From NCBI GenBank assembly GCA_934502905.1, contig CAKSVK010000093.1, forward strand, positions 1 to 13,825: a DNA stretch of 13,825 nt. Reading direction: 5' to 3'. Origin of the DNA: an uncultured Chitinophagaceae bacterium. Its GTDB lineage: Bacteria; Bacteroidota; Bacteroidia; Chitinophagales; Chitinophagaceae. A program made the translations under genes and the position numbers. Below are positions 7,778-13,825 of this stretch, one piece after another (the stretch's first letter is position 1; every line of letters begins with the position of its first letter). The notes beneath the pieces were generated by a model. That model did not search any database, was not told the DNA's origin, and was given only the letters and a program-made list of their open reading frames with translations.

Positions 7778-8353
7778 CTATAGTTCCTGTAAAAGCCGGA
7801 TCACCCTGCTGACCGGCAATCCCATGACATTGTAAAAATCGCCATTGATGCGCTGGATGCCCACTACGCCGATCCATTCCTGTATGGCATAGGCGCCGGC
7901 TTTATCGTAGGGCTTGTATTTTTTAATATAAAATTCAATCTGTGGGGGTGTAAGCGGGTAAAACCATACCTCGGTACGGTCTTCAAATGAAAGCTCCCGG
8001 TCTTCTGTCAGGATGGATACGCCTGTAATGACTTCATGCTTTTTCCCCGAAAGCAGGGATAAAGTAGCTTTTGCTTCGCTTTCATCCCGGGGCTTACCGA
8101 TGATCCTGTTATCACAAACCACGACTGTATCTGCTGCCAGGATGGGAAGAGGCGTTGGCAGGGATTGATAACGTCCATCCTTTTGCACTGCCAGGGCCTT
8201 TTGACGCGCTATACAGGTAGCCACTTTTTCGATGGGGGTATCCCCGGGATAGCTTTCATCAGTTGATGGCACGATGATGTCAAAATCTATCTCTGCCCAT
8301 TCCAGCAATTGTTTTCTACGTGGAGACTGCGAGGCCAGGATGATCTTACTCAT
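7778..8353 (-). CDS. maf: Maf family nucleoside triphosphate pyrophosphatase
   Basis: A 191-residue Maf/YhdE-type enzyme predicted to hydrolyse non-canonical or excess nucleoside triphosphates (dTTP/UTP type) to the monophosphate and pyrophosphate in the cytoplasm. Motifs: ASQSPRRKQLL at residues 7-17, Glu34 in TDES, ARQKA at 49-53, AADTVV with Asp75, IIGKP ending at 88, GAYAIQE at 153-159, and NGDFYNVMGLPV near 170-181. The length is normal and all core motifs are intact. The start codon overlaps the stop of the upstream prenyltransferase gene (ATGA, 4 bp), so the two are very likely translated from one mRNA. The subfamily (dTTP/UTP versus m7GTP) is judged from overall similarity to YhdE and is less certain. 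Confidence 0.95.
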   Translation of the reverse strand: MSKIILASQSPRRKQLLEWAEIDFDIIVPSTDESYPGDTPIEKVATCIARQKALAVQKDGRYQSLPTPLPILAADTVVVCDNRIIGKPRDESEAKATLSLLSGKKHEVITGVSILTEDRELSFEDRTEVWFYPLTPPQIEFYIKKYKPYDKAGAYAIQEWIGVVGIQRINGDFYNVMGLPVSRVIRLLQEL

Positions 8354-9312
8354 GATAAATGAATTTTAAAGAACACCATCGAAATAATACCTGTAAGCAT
8401 TACGAGCTTAACCGTTTTGCTTAGCCGGGCGAAATCCCGGGTGTTACTTGCCTGGTATAATTTCTGTGTAACGGATATTAACGGAACAATAATAAATACG
8501 GTAGCATACAAAATGCTCCACCACCAACCGAGGTACATGGCATAAAACTGTATTGCCATCAGGGCGCCTGTCAGCACCATCAGCCAGACGCCGATAAATA
8601 CCTTGGCTACCGGGATGCCCCATTCCAGCGGCATCGTTTTGCAGCCGTATTTCGCGTCTCCTTCCATGTCTTCCATATCTTTTATCACTTCCCTTACCAG
8701 GGATATTACAAAAGCAAAACCTGCATACAGGAACGATATACGGATCAGGCGCCGGTGCACATCATTGTTGATGTTTTGATGCAGCCGCCAGTCGGGGAGT
8801 AATCCGGGCGAAAAATAATCCGTAAAGAAGAAAACCACCAGTATTACCCAGGCTGTAAGCGCGGATATAATGATGTTACCAATGAGCAGCTTCTTTTTAA
8901 ACGTAGTAGAATACACCCATAACAACATGACGCAACCTATATTGGAGAGCACGATCAGCCAGTTGCGGGTAACATAAGAAATATAGGCGCCAACAGCTAT
9001 GCCGGCGGCGGATAACAATAAATGCCAGATAATTGCATGCCGGCGCGGAATGATCCTGTCAATGATCACTTCGTCGGGCTTGTTGATCCAGTCGATGTTA
9101 ACGTCAAAATAATCGTTGATGATATATCCTGCTGCTGCAATAAGGACCGTGGATAGCGTCAGTAGTGTCAGCAGGTAAAATTCAGCCGGTAAGAAATTAT
9201 CGGGGTGAATGGCAGGAGACAGGATACAAAAGTAAAACAGGAACTGGGTGACCACCATAAATAACAGGTTGGGATACCTGATCAGTTTAAAGAAAGAACC
9301 CGCCAGTTTCAT
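8350..9312 (-). CDS. UbiA-family prenyltransferase, geranylgeranylglycerol-phosphate transferase type
   Basis: Integral membrane protein of 320 residues with about eight or nine hydrophobic segments. The first Asp-rich motif of the UbiA superfamily is NDYFDVNIDWINKPDE (Asn66, Asp67, Asp70, Asp74); the second is KDMEDMEGDAKYG (Asp212, Asp215, Asp219). These bind Mg-diphosphate of a polyprenyl donor. Proteins of this kind in Bacteroidota are usually named (S)-2,3-di-O-geranylgeranylglyceryl phosphate synthase-like, after an archaeal lipid enzyme, but the acceptor in bacteria is not settled; a quinone-type aromatic acceptor is an alternative. It is 28 bp downstream of the DUF2520 gene and overlaps maf by 4 bp. 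In related genomes I recall a KdsC-like HAD phosphatase gene next to this set; none is present here. Confidence 0.88.
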   Translation of the reverse strand: MKLAGSFFKLIRYPNLLFMVVTQFLFYFCILSPAIHPDNFLPAEFYLLTLLTLSTVLIAAAGYIINDYFDVNIDWINKPDEVIIDRIIPRRHAIIWHLLLSAAGIAVGAYISYVTRNWLIVLSNIGCVMLLWVYSTTFKKKLLIGNIIISALTAWVILVVFFFTDYFSPGLLPDWRLHQNINNDVHRRLIRISFLYAGFAFVISLVREVIKDMEDMEGDAKYGCKTMPLEWGIPVAKVFIGVWLMVLTGALMAIQFYAMYLGWWWSILYATVFIIVPLISVTQKLYQASNTRDFARLSKTVKLVMLTGIISMVFFKIHLS

Positions 9313-9340
9313 GGTGCTAAGGTAAAGCTGAAAGATGAAA

Positions 9341-10135
9341 TCAGAAATTTACGTCCTTTTCTTTGCCGGTTTCATACCAGTTTTGGATACTTTTTGTCAT
9401 TTCCCGGTAAACTTCCTGCAGGTTAGGGTAAGGTTCCAGATTATCCAGGTGCTTTTTGACAATAACTTCATCGCCCCTCACAGCAGGACCTGTTTGCATG
9501 TTGCCCGGATCGTATTGCTTTAATCTTGCTACTGTTTCGTACAACAGTGGCTGTAGAAAGGAAAAATCCAGCCCTTCCCTGTTACAGAAATCCTGTGCTA
9601 AGGTAAAAAGATGATTGCTGAAATTGTTGGCAACCACCGCCGCGATATGGAACTTACTGTGGGTATCATCATCTGCCCTTTTTACCTGTCCGGAGAGGGT
9701 GAGAGCAAAGTCTTCCAGGCGGGCGATTGTATGCTCATCGCTGCCATTTATTAAAAAAGGTATCTCCGGGATCTCCTTTCTGTCGGCTCTGATGCTTTGA
9801 AACGGATACAGGGTTCCGTAATGTTTGGCTATATCTTTCAGGACAGCGGCGGGAACGGAACCCGCTGTATGCACTACCAGGTCCCCGGATATTTTCAACC
9901 ATTCCTTCACATTGGTCAATGCATGATCGGATACAGCTATAATATACAGATCCCCGCCGGGAACAATATCTTCGAATCCGATGCTGTATGCCGTGTCCAG
10001 CTCATATGCCAGGCTTTTCAACGGCAACTCGTGCCTGGCTGCTATCTGCAATATAATATGTCCCGCTGCCTTGATCTGCCGGGCCAATACGGCAGCTACA
10101 TTTCCACTGCCGATTATTACTACTTTCCATTGCAT
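9341..10135 (-). CDS. DUF2520 / Rossmann-like oxidoreductase-type protein
   Basis: A 264-residue cytoplasmic protein with an N-terminal Rossmann dinucleotide-binding fold (VVIIGSGNVA, Gly9-Ser10-Gly11-Asn12) similar to F420-dependent NADP oxidoreductases and pyrroline-5-carboxylate reductases. Further conserved segments are HTAGS at 89-93, YPFQS at 110-114, FHIAAVVANNFSNHL from about 162, and QTGPAVRGD at 214-222, which together mark the Rossmann-like plus DUF2520 architecture. The substrate is unknown. It is the first gene of the minus-strand operon; upstream lies the divergent intergenic region shared with the plus-strand prenyltransferase gene. On its own strand the best -7-like match there is TTATTTTG (7 of 8 to consensus), about 20 bp before the ATG. 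The family call is confident; the reaction is not known. Confidence 0.9.
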   Translation of the reverse strand: MQWKVVIIGSGNVAAVLARQIKAAGHIILQIAARHELPLKSLAYELDTAYSIGFEDIVPGGDLYIIAVSDHALTNVKEWLKISGDLVVHTAGSVPAAVLKDIAKHYGTLYPFQSIRADRKEIPEIPFLINGSDEHTIARLEDFALTLSGQVKRADDDTHSKFHIAAVVANNFSNHLFTLAQDFCNREGLDFSFLQPLLYETVARLKQYDPGNMQTGPAVRGDEVIVKKHLDNLEPYPNLQEVYREMTKSIQNWYETGKEKDVNF

Positions 10136-10236
10136 ACCGGTGGGTGTGTTTAAAAATGCAAAATAAAGGAAGAATGGCTGCTGTATACGACTAAAATAAG
10201 TTATTATATGTTAACTGCGCATTAGCAACATAATAT

Positions 10237-10244
10237 TACATTTG
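10237..10244 (+). promoter_or_regulatory. candidate Bacteroidota -7 promoter element (TAnnTTTG)
   Basis: TACATTTG is an exact match to the TAnnTTTG -7 consensus of Bacteroidota sigma-70 promoters and lies in the AT-rich divergent region. No clear -33 TTG is visible. The implied transcription start near 10250 lies after the TTG at 10242, arguing that the gene starts at the GTG at 10275. Confidence 0.45.
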
Positions 10245-10274
10245 CGTTTCAAATGTAGACCTAATATATACTAC

Positions 10275-11153
10275 GTGGCTTATATAAAGTTGTTGCGTCC
10301 CAAAGACTGGGCTAAAAACCTGTTTCTTTTTGTTCCCTTGTTTTTTGCGGGCGACCTGTTTGACTGGTCAAAGATATTGCTGGTGGCAGTGGGTGTTTTT
10401 TGTTTCTGCTGTGTTGCCAGCAGTATTTATATTATAAATGATTACCGGGACAGGGAAGATGATCGTAAACACCCGGTTAAGAAGTTCAGACCCCTTGCTT
10501 CGGGAGTTGTGTCGCCCACCATTGCATTGGTCATGTTCGCAGTGCTGCTGCTGGCCGGATTGGTGCTGGCCTTTTATCTGGACATACCCTTCGCGTTTTT
10601 GCTGGCAGCTTATTTTGTGATGAATATGGGGTATTCGTTCGGTTTAAAGAACGTTTCCATTCTCGATATCTTTATCGTTGCTATCGGTTTTGCAATCAGG
10701 GTAAAAGCCGGTGGGGTGCTGGCAGATGTGGATGTTACCACCTGGCTGAACATGATGGTGTTCCTGCTGGCATTGTTCATGGCCATAGGAAAAAGAAGAG
10801 ATGATGTGCTGCTGAGCGAGTCATCGGGCATGCATATGCGAAAAGTGATGAAAGGGTATACTGTTGAGTTTTTGAACTCCTTGCTTGCACTTGTATCGGG
10901 GATCATCATTGTAGCTTATTTTATGTATACCCTGTCTGACAGGATGATAGCGAAACACCAGACTGCCCGCTTATTTTATACCGGCGTTTTTGTTATGGCC
11001 GGGATTATGCGGTACCTGCAGATCATTTTTGTGCAGAAGGATGCGGGTTCGCCGACGAAGATCCTGTTCAAGGACCGGTTTATACAGATCGTTATTATCT
11101 TATGGATCATTAGTTTTTATTTTATTCTCTACATCAAACATATCGAGCTTTAG
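10275..11153 (+). CDS. UbiA-family decaprenyl-phosphate phosphoribosyltransferase-like protein
   Basis: Membrane prenyltransferase of 292 residues with about eight or nine hydrophobic segments. The signature NDYRDREDDRKHP (Asn55, Asp56, Asp59, Asp63, His66) followed by KKFRPLASG is the pattern of 5-phosphoribosyl-1-diphosphate:decaprenyl-phosphate transferases (mycobacterial Rv3806c type) rather than quinone or heme prenyltransferases. It should join phosphoribose from PRPP to a polyprenyl phosphate at the membrane. The GTG at 10275 is chosen because it gives MAYIKLLRPKDWAKN, the usual N-terminal edge; a TTG at 10242 would add 11 atypical residues and overlaps a likely promoter element. It is followed after 58 bp by a DprE2-like reductase and then a HAD phosphatase, fitting a polyprenyl-phosphate pentose pathway. 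Start codon moderately sure; family strong; in vivo product inferred. Confidence 0.88.
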   Translation: MAYIKLLRPKDWAKNLFLFVPLFFAGDLFDWSKILLVAVGVFCFCCVASSIYIINDYRDREDDRKHPVKKFRPLASGVVSPTIALVMFAVLLLAGLVLAFYLDIPFAFLLAAYFVMNMGYSFGLKNVSILDIFIVAIGFAIRVKAGGVLADVDVTTWLNMMVFLLALFMAIGKRRDDVLLSESSGMHMRKVMKGYTVEFLNSLLALVSGIIIVAYFMYTLSDRMIAKHQTARLFYTGVFVMAGIMRYLQIIFVQKDAGSPTKILFKDRFIQIVIILWIISFYFILYIKHIEL

Positions 11154-11211
11154 TTCATGTGTATCCGTTTTGCTGCTATCTTAGTGTTTTGTTTTAAACT
11201 AACAATGTAAC

Positions 11212-11943
11212 ATGCCTACTGTATTGGTTTTGGGAGCCACATCTGATATCGGACTTGCCATAGCTACAGCTTTTGCAAAGGATAAATGTAACCTGCAACT
11301 GACCGCCAGGAGCAGGGAACAACTGCTGCCTGTGCAGTCGGATATGACCATACGATATGGTATAGAATGCGACGTGTATAAGTTCGATGCCATGGATTTC
11401 CCTACCCACAGGGCATTTTATGATGCGCTGCCGGTAAAGCCGGATGTGACCGTATGTGTGTTCGGGTACATGGGTGACAATGAAAAGGTGATCCATAACC
11501 AGAAGGAAACGCTGAGGACCATTGCTACCAATTTTGCCGGTGCGGTGAGCATACTGAATATGGTAGCGGAGGATTATGCAGCAAAGAAACGTGGTTGGAT
11601 CATAGGTGTCAGCTCGGTTGCCGGAGAACGGGGCAGGTACAGCAATTATATTTATGGCAGCGCCAAAGCAGGTTTCACCGCTTATCTTTCGGGGTTAAGA
11701 AACAGGATGTATCATGAAAATGTACATGTGATGACGGTGTTGCCGGGGTTCGTTTATACCCGCATGACGGAGCATCTTAATTTACCTAAATTACTCACTG
11801 CCACTCCGGAAGATGTGGGAAAGGCTGTATTCAAAGCTGTTCACAGGAAGAAGAATGTAATTTATGTCAAATGGTTCTGGCGGTGGATCATGCTGATCAT
11901 AAAGCTGATACCGGAGCCGGTCTTTAAAAGGAAAAAGTTGTGA
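11212..11943 (+). CDS. short-chain dehydrogenase/reductase, DprE2-like
   Basis: A 243-residue SDR enzyme. The nucleotide-binding motif is GATSDIG at 8-14, and the catalytic set is Ser135 (GVSSVAG), Tyr148 and Lys152 (YGSAK), followed by LPGFVYT. The GATSDIGLAIA start and the SSVAGERGRYSNYIYGSAKAG region resemble decaprenylphospho-erythro-pentofuranosid-2-ulose 2-reductase (DprE2), which completes epimerisation of polyprenyl-phospho-ribose to arabinose. The C-terminus (VKWFWRWIMLIIKLIPEP and a KRKKL tail) is hydrophobic then basic, suggesting membrane association suited to a lipid-linked substrate. It lies downstream of a phosphoribosyltransferase and overlaps the HAD gene by 4 bp. The partner oxidase DprE1 is not in the window, so another substrate is possible. 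SDR is certain; the DprE2 role is inferred. Confidence 0.88.
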   Translation: MPTVLVLGATSDIGLAIATAFAKDKCNLQLTARSREQLLPVQSDMTIRYGIECDVYKFDAMDFPTHRAFYDALPVKPDVTVCVFGYMGDNEKVIHNQKETLRTIATNFAGAVSILNMVAEDYAAKKRGWIIGVSSVAGERGRYSNYIYGSAKAGFTAYLSGLRNRMYHENVHVMTVLPGFVYTRMTEHLNLPKLLTATPEDVGKAVFKAVHRKKNVIYVKWFWRWIMLIIKLIPEPVFKRKKL

Positions 11944-12530
11944 GGCAAATAGCTTTTTTCGATTTTGATGGCACGGTTACATACAGGGATACCCTTCTGG
12001 AAATTGTGAAATTCAGTAAGGGAAGGACTGTCTGGCTGGCGGGTATGTTATTATTGCTTCCCTGGCTGGTGGGGATGAAGCTAAAGCTTGTCAGCAACGC
12101 CAGGACCAAGGAGCGGTACCTTTCCTTTTTCTTCGGTGGAATGGGAGCAGGGGATTTTCAGCAGATATGCGATACATTTCAGAAAGAAAAGTTATCCTCC
12201 CTGATACGCCCGGGAGCGCTTGCCGCTATCCGGCGACACCAGGAAAATAAAGTGCCGATTGTGTTTGTATCGGCCTCGCCGGAAAACTGGCTGAAAGGAT
12301 GGTGCGCATCCAATGACATTACCTGCATAGCTACCCGCCTGGAGCTGCAAAACGGGGTCGTAACAGGAAAGATAGCAGGCAATAATTGCTACGGCCCGGA
12401 AAAGGTAAGAAGGATCAGGGAGCAGTATGATCTCGGGGAATATGACCTGGTATATTGTTACGGCGATTCCGGCGGAGATAAGGAAATGCTGGAGATCGCG
12501 GATGAGCCTCACTATAAACCATTCAGATAG
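11940..12530 (+). CDS. HAD-IB family phosphatase
   Basis: A 196-residue haloacid dehalogenase-superfamily phosphatase of the SerB-like IB subfamily. Motif I is DFDGTVTYRDTL with nucleophile Asp8 and Asp10; motif II is VFVSASP (Ser111); the motif III lysine is probably Lys155 in GPEKV; motif IV is GDSGGDKEML (Asp176, Asp180). The helical cap, about residues 29-50, is strongly hydrophobic (AGMLLLLPWLVG), which could let it approach membrane lipids. It starts with GTG overlapping the SDR stop (GTGA), so it is coupled to that gene. By context it may dephosphorylate polyprenyl-phospho-ribose-5-phosphate, the step between the phosphoribosyltransferase and the epimerising enzymes; this is inference, and a phosphoserine or small-metabolite phosphatase is an alternative. 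Confidence 0.88.
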   Translation: MRQIAFFDFDGTVTYRDTLLEIVKFSKGRTVWLAGMLLLLPWLVGMKLKLVSNARTKERYLSFFFGGMGAGDFQQICDTFQKEKLSSLIRPGALAAIRRHQENKVPIVFVSASPENWLKGWCASNDITCIATRLELQNGVVTGKIAGNNCYGPEKVRRIREQYDLGEYDLVYCYGDSGGDKEMLEIADEPHYKPFR

Positions 12531-12575
12531 TATAAGTATATTGCGCCTTGTACCTGAATAAAAATTTCCAGGATC

Positions 12576-13586
12576 ATGGAGAAAAAGACCCCTACCATTA
12601 AAGAAATAGCGCGGAAGCTGAATATTTCTGTTTCAACGGTTTCCAGGGCTTTGCACGATCATCCGAGCATTGGACTGCGTACAAAAACGCAGGTGAAAAA
12701 GCTGGCTGCAGAAATGAATTATGAACCGAACCAGGCAGCGATACAGTTCAAGCAGGGTAAGACGAATACCATCGGTCTGATCGTACCTAACCTGCGCGAG
12801 GAATATTTCTCCCTTGCCATTAACGGGGTAGAGGAGGTGGCTTCCAAAAATAATTATAATGTGCTGATCACCCAGTCGCATGATGAATTGGTGAGAGAGG
12901 AAAAAGTGGTAGAGATATTAAAGAAGAACCGTATCGATGGGGTATTGGTATCTATATCGAAGCAGACCGCAAATATTGAGCATTTTGAGCAGCTCAGCCG
13001 TTTTAATATTCCTGTTGTTTTTTTTGATCGTGTGCCTGATGTCCCGGGCATCAATTCTGTGTGGTGCAGCCTTTATCACAGCACCATCGAAGCAGTTAGC
13101 TTTTTGTTTGACAAGGGGCATAAGTGCATAGCGTACATACAGGGTCCCCAAACGCTGAACATAAAAAACGAAAGGCTGGAAGGCTACTACGAGGCGCATA
13201 AGCTGAAAGGTGTGCCGGTAAAAGAATCGTTGATCGTCACGACAGACCTGTTGAAGTCCAGCACCGAAGCGGCTATGGCAAAATTGTTGTCACAAAAGGA
13301 GAAGCCTACGGCTATCCTTGCTTTTAATGATAATGTGGCGCTGGATGCGCTGCAGTTTGCCAAGCAAAAAAAGCTGAAGATCAATAAGGACCTGAGCGTG
13401 GTGAGTTATGCCAATTGGCCCATCACCAGCTATCTCGATTATCCGCCTATTGCATCGGTAGAGCAGTTCCCTTTTAAGCAGGGAGTTCGGGCCACAGAAA
13501 TGCTTTTCAAGCTGATCGAGAAAAGTAATGACCCCGAGGAACCTTACGAGAATGTTGTTATTGAAAGCGAGCTGATCGTACATTGA
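12576..13586 (+). CDS. LacI-family transcriptional regulator
   Basis: A 336-residue DNA-binding regulator. The helix-turn-helix occupies about residues 7-27 (TIKEIARKLNISVSTVSRAL), followed by the hinge (NYEPNQAA, near 48-55) and a periplasmic-binding-protein-like effector domain that starts with TNTIGLIVPNL and contains FFDRVPD and AFNDNVALDAL. It should bind a palindromic operator and respond to a sugar or related ligand. It starts 45 bp after the HAD gene on the same strand, but its function does not obviously belong with that operon; it may control genes beyond the window or the xylan genes at the left. No operator with the usual central CG symmetry was identified with confidence. Length and domains are complete. 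Confidence 0.95.
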   Translation: MEKKTPTIKEIARKLNISVSTVSRALHDHPSIGLRTKTQVKKLAAEMNYEPNQAAIQFKQGKTNTIGLIVPNLREEYFSLAINGVEEVASKNNYNVLITQSHDELVREEKVVEILKKNRIDGVLVSISKQTANIEHFEQLSRFNIPVVFFDRVPDVPGINSVWCSLYHSTIEAVSFLFDKGHKCIAYIQGPQTLNIKNERLEGYYEAHKLKGVPVKESLIVTTDLLKSSTEAAMAKLLSQKEKPTAILAFNDNVALDALQFAKQKKLKINKDLSVVSYANWPITSYLDYPPIASVEQFPFKQGVRATEMLFKLIEKSNDPEEPYENVVIESELIVH

Positions 13587-13659
13587 TGAATTCCTTATCT
13601 GCCGTCCGGCCATAGCTAAATATGATATCGGGGTTCTTATCGCTATTTCCGTATGCGCT

Positions 13660-13682
13660 ATCCGAAGTTGGAAACTTCGGAT
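13660..13682 (+). repeat. REP-like hairpin 1 (10-bp stem, GGA triloop)
   Basis: Perfect inverted repeat: ATCCGAAGTT and AACTTCGGAT pair over 10 bp around the loop GGA. It lies 73 bp after the lacI stop. No T-tract follows, so it is not a typical intrinsic terminator; together with the next two hairpins it looks like a palindromic intergenic array. Confidence 0.75.
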
Positions 13683-13720
13683 CAGTTATATTCTCTTCCG
13701 CTTCCAACGGGCTTGTAAAA

Positions 13721-13737
13721 CTTTGTCGGAGACAAAG
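13721..13737 (+). repeat. REP-like hairpin 2 (7-bp stem, GGA triloop)
   Basis: Perfect inverted repeat CTTTGTC/GACAAAG around GGA. The stem differs in sequence from hairpin 1, but the loop and the architecture are the same. Confidence 0.7.
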
Positions 13738-13756
13738 AAGAACATAAAAAATACGA

Positions 13757-13767
13757 AGTCGGAGACT
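13757..13767 (+). repeat. REP-like hairpin 3 (4-bp stem, GGA triloop, decayed)
   Basis: AGTC/GACT pair around GGA. The left side, CGAAGTCGGAGACT, matches hairpin 1 at 12 of 14 positions. The two differences (T to C and A to G) are on facing sides of the innermost pair, so T-A has become C-G and pairing is kept. The outer right arm no longer matches, as if partly degraded. Confidence 0.5.
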
Positions 13768-13825
13768 AGTACTGTTCGAAACGTGTCTAAGTAGAATTAA
13801 AGAGGTGTGGGGCTCTGTTCGGGTC

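Larger units (their letters stand above)
13558..13824 (-). other. open reading frame without start at the window edge, doubtful
   Basis: On the minus strand one frame stays open for 88 codons from the right edge to a TAA at 13558. It contains no ATG, so if real it would be the end of a gene beginning outside the window. It spans the three hairpins and runs 29 bp into the lacI 3' end. The translation shows no motif I recognise and is rich in Ser, Leu and Arg. The opposite strand in register is also mostly open, which suggests low stop-codon chance rather than selection. Probably non-coding. Confidence 0.15.

Noticed and set aside
9797..10153. 118-codon plus-strand reading frame opposite the DUF2520 gene
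   Set aside because: The minus-strand protein has clear Rossmann and DUF2520 motifs; the plus-strand translation has none.
13660..13682. Hairpin 1 as an intrinsic terminator of lacI
   Set aside because: The stem is strong, but no U-tract follows and two further same-loop hairpins continue downstream, so a repeat array explains it better.
13657..13770. Palindrome cluster considered as a CRISPR array
   Set aside because: The units differ in sequence and spacing (centres 58 and 33 bp apart) and there is no constant repeat with variable spacers.

Overview
The window looks like a chromosomal piece of a Bacteroidota genome, most likely family Chitinophagaceae. The evidence is the gene content (an FG-GAP/ASPIC-UnbV repeat protein, a DUF2851 protein, a DUF2520 protein, a geranylgeranylglycerol-phosphate-transferase-like UbiA), lipoprotein signals on the carbohydrate enzymes, no clear Shine-Dalgarno sequences, and a good match to the Bacteroidota -7 promoter element TAnnTTTG at 10237. 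No tRNA, rRNA, CRISPR array or intact insertion sequence was seen.

Region 1 (1-6193, all +) is a plant cell wall (glucuronoxylan) degradation block. It holds the C-terminal 645 codons of a secreted FG-GAP/ASPIC-UnbV protein, a CE15-type glucuronoyl esterase with a Sec signal peptide, a GH10 endo-xylanase lipoprotein whose start overlaps the esterase stop by 4 bp, and a lipoprotein galactose mutarotase. Esterase and xylanase are translationally coupled. Together they would cut lignin-glucuronate esters and the xylan backbone, and the mutarotase would equilibrate released sugars outside the cytoplasm. Transporter genes (SusC/D type) are not in view and could lie upstream.

Region 2 (6194-6436) is the gap between converging genes. 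It carries two imperfect 36-bp direct repeats, each able to form a small hairpin.

Region 3 (6437-10135, all -) is a housekeeping operon transcribed right to left: DUF2520 Rossmann protein, UbiA-family prenyltransferase (archaeal-lipid type), Maf nucleotide pyrophosphatase (overlapping the prenyltransferase by 4 bp) and a DUF2851 protein.

Region 4 (10136-13586, all +) starts from a divergent promoter region. It encodes a second UbiA-family protein with the decaprenyl-phosphate phosphoribosyltransferase signature, a DprE2-like short-chain dehydrogenase and a HAD-IB phosphatase (4-bp overlap with the dehydrogenase). This looks like a route to a polyprenyl-phosphate-linked pentose donor, but no DprE1-type oxidase gene is present in the window. 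A LacI-family regulator follows.

Region 5 (13587-13825) has no confident gene. It contains three hairpins with different stems but the same GGA triloop, a REP-like intergenic array that is the most unexpected non-coding signal here.
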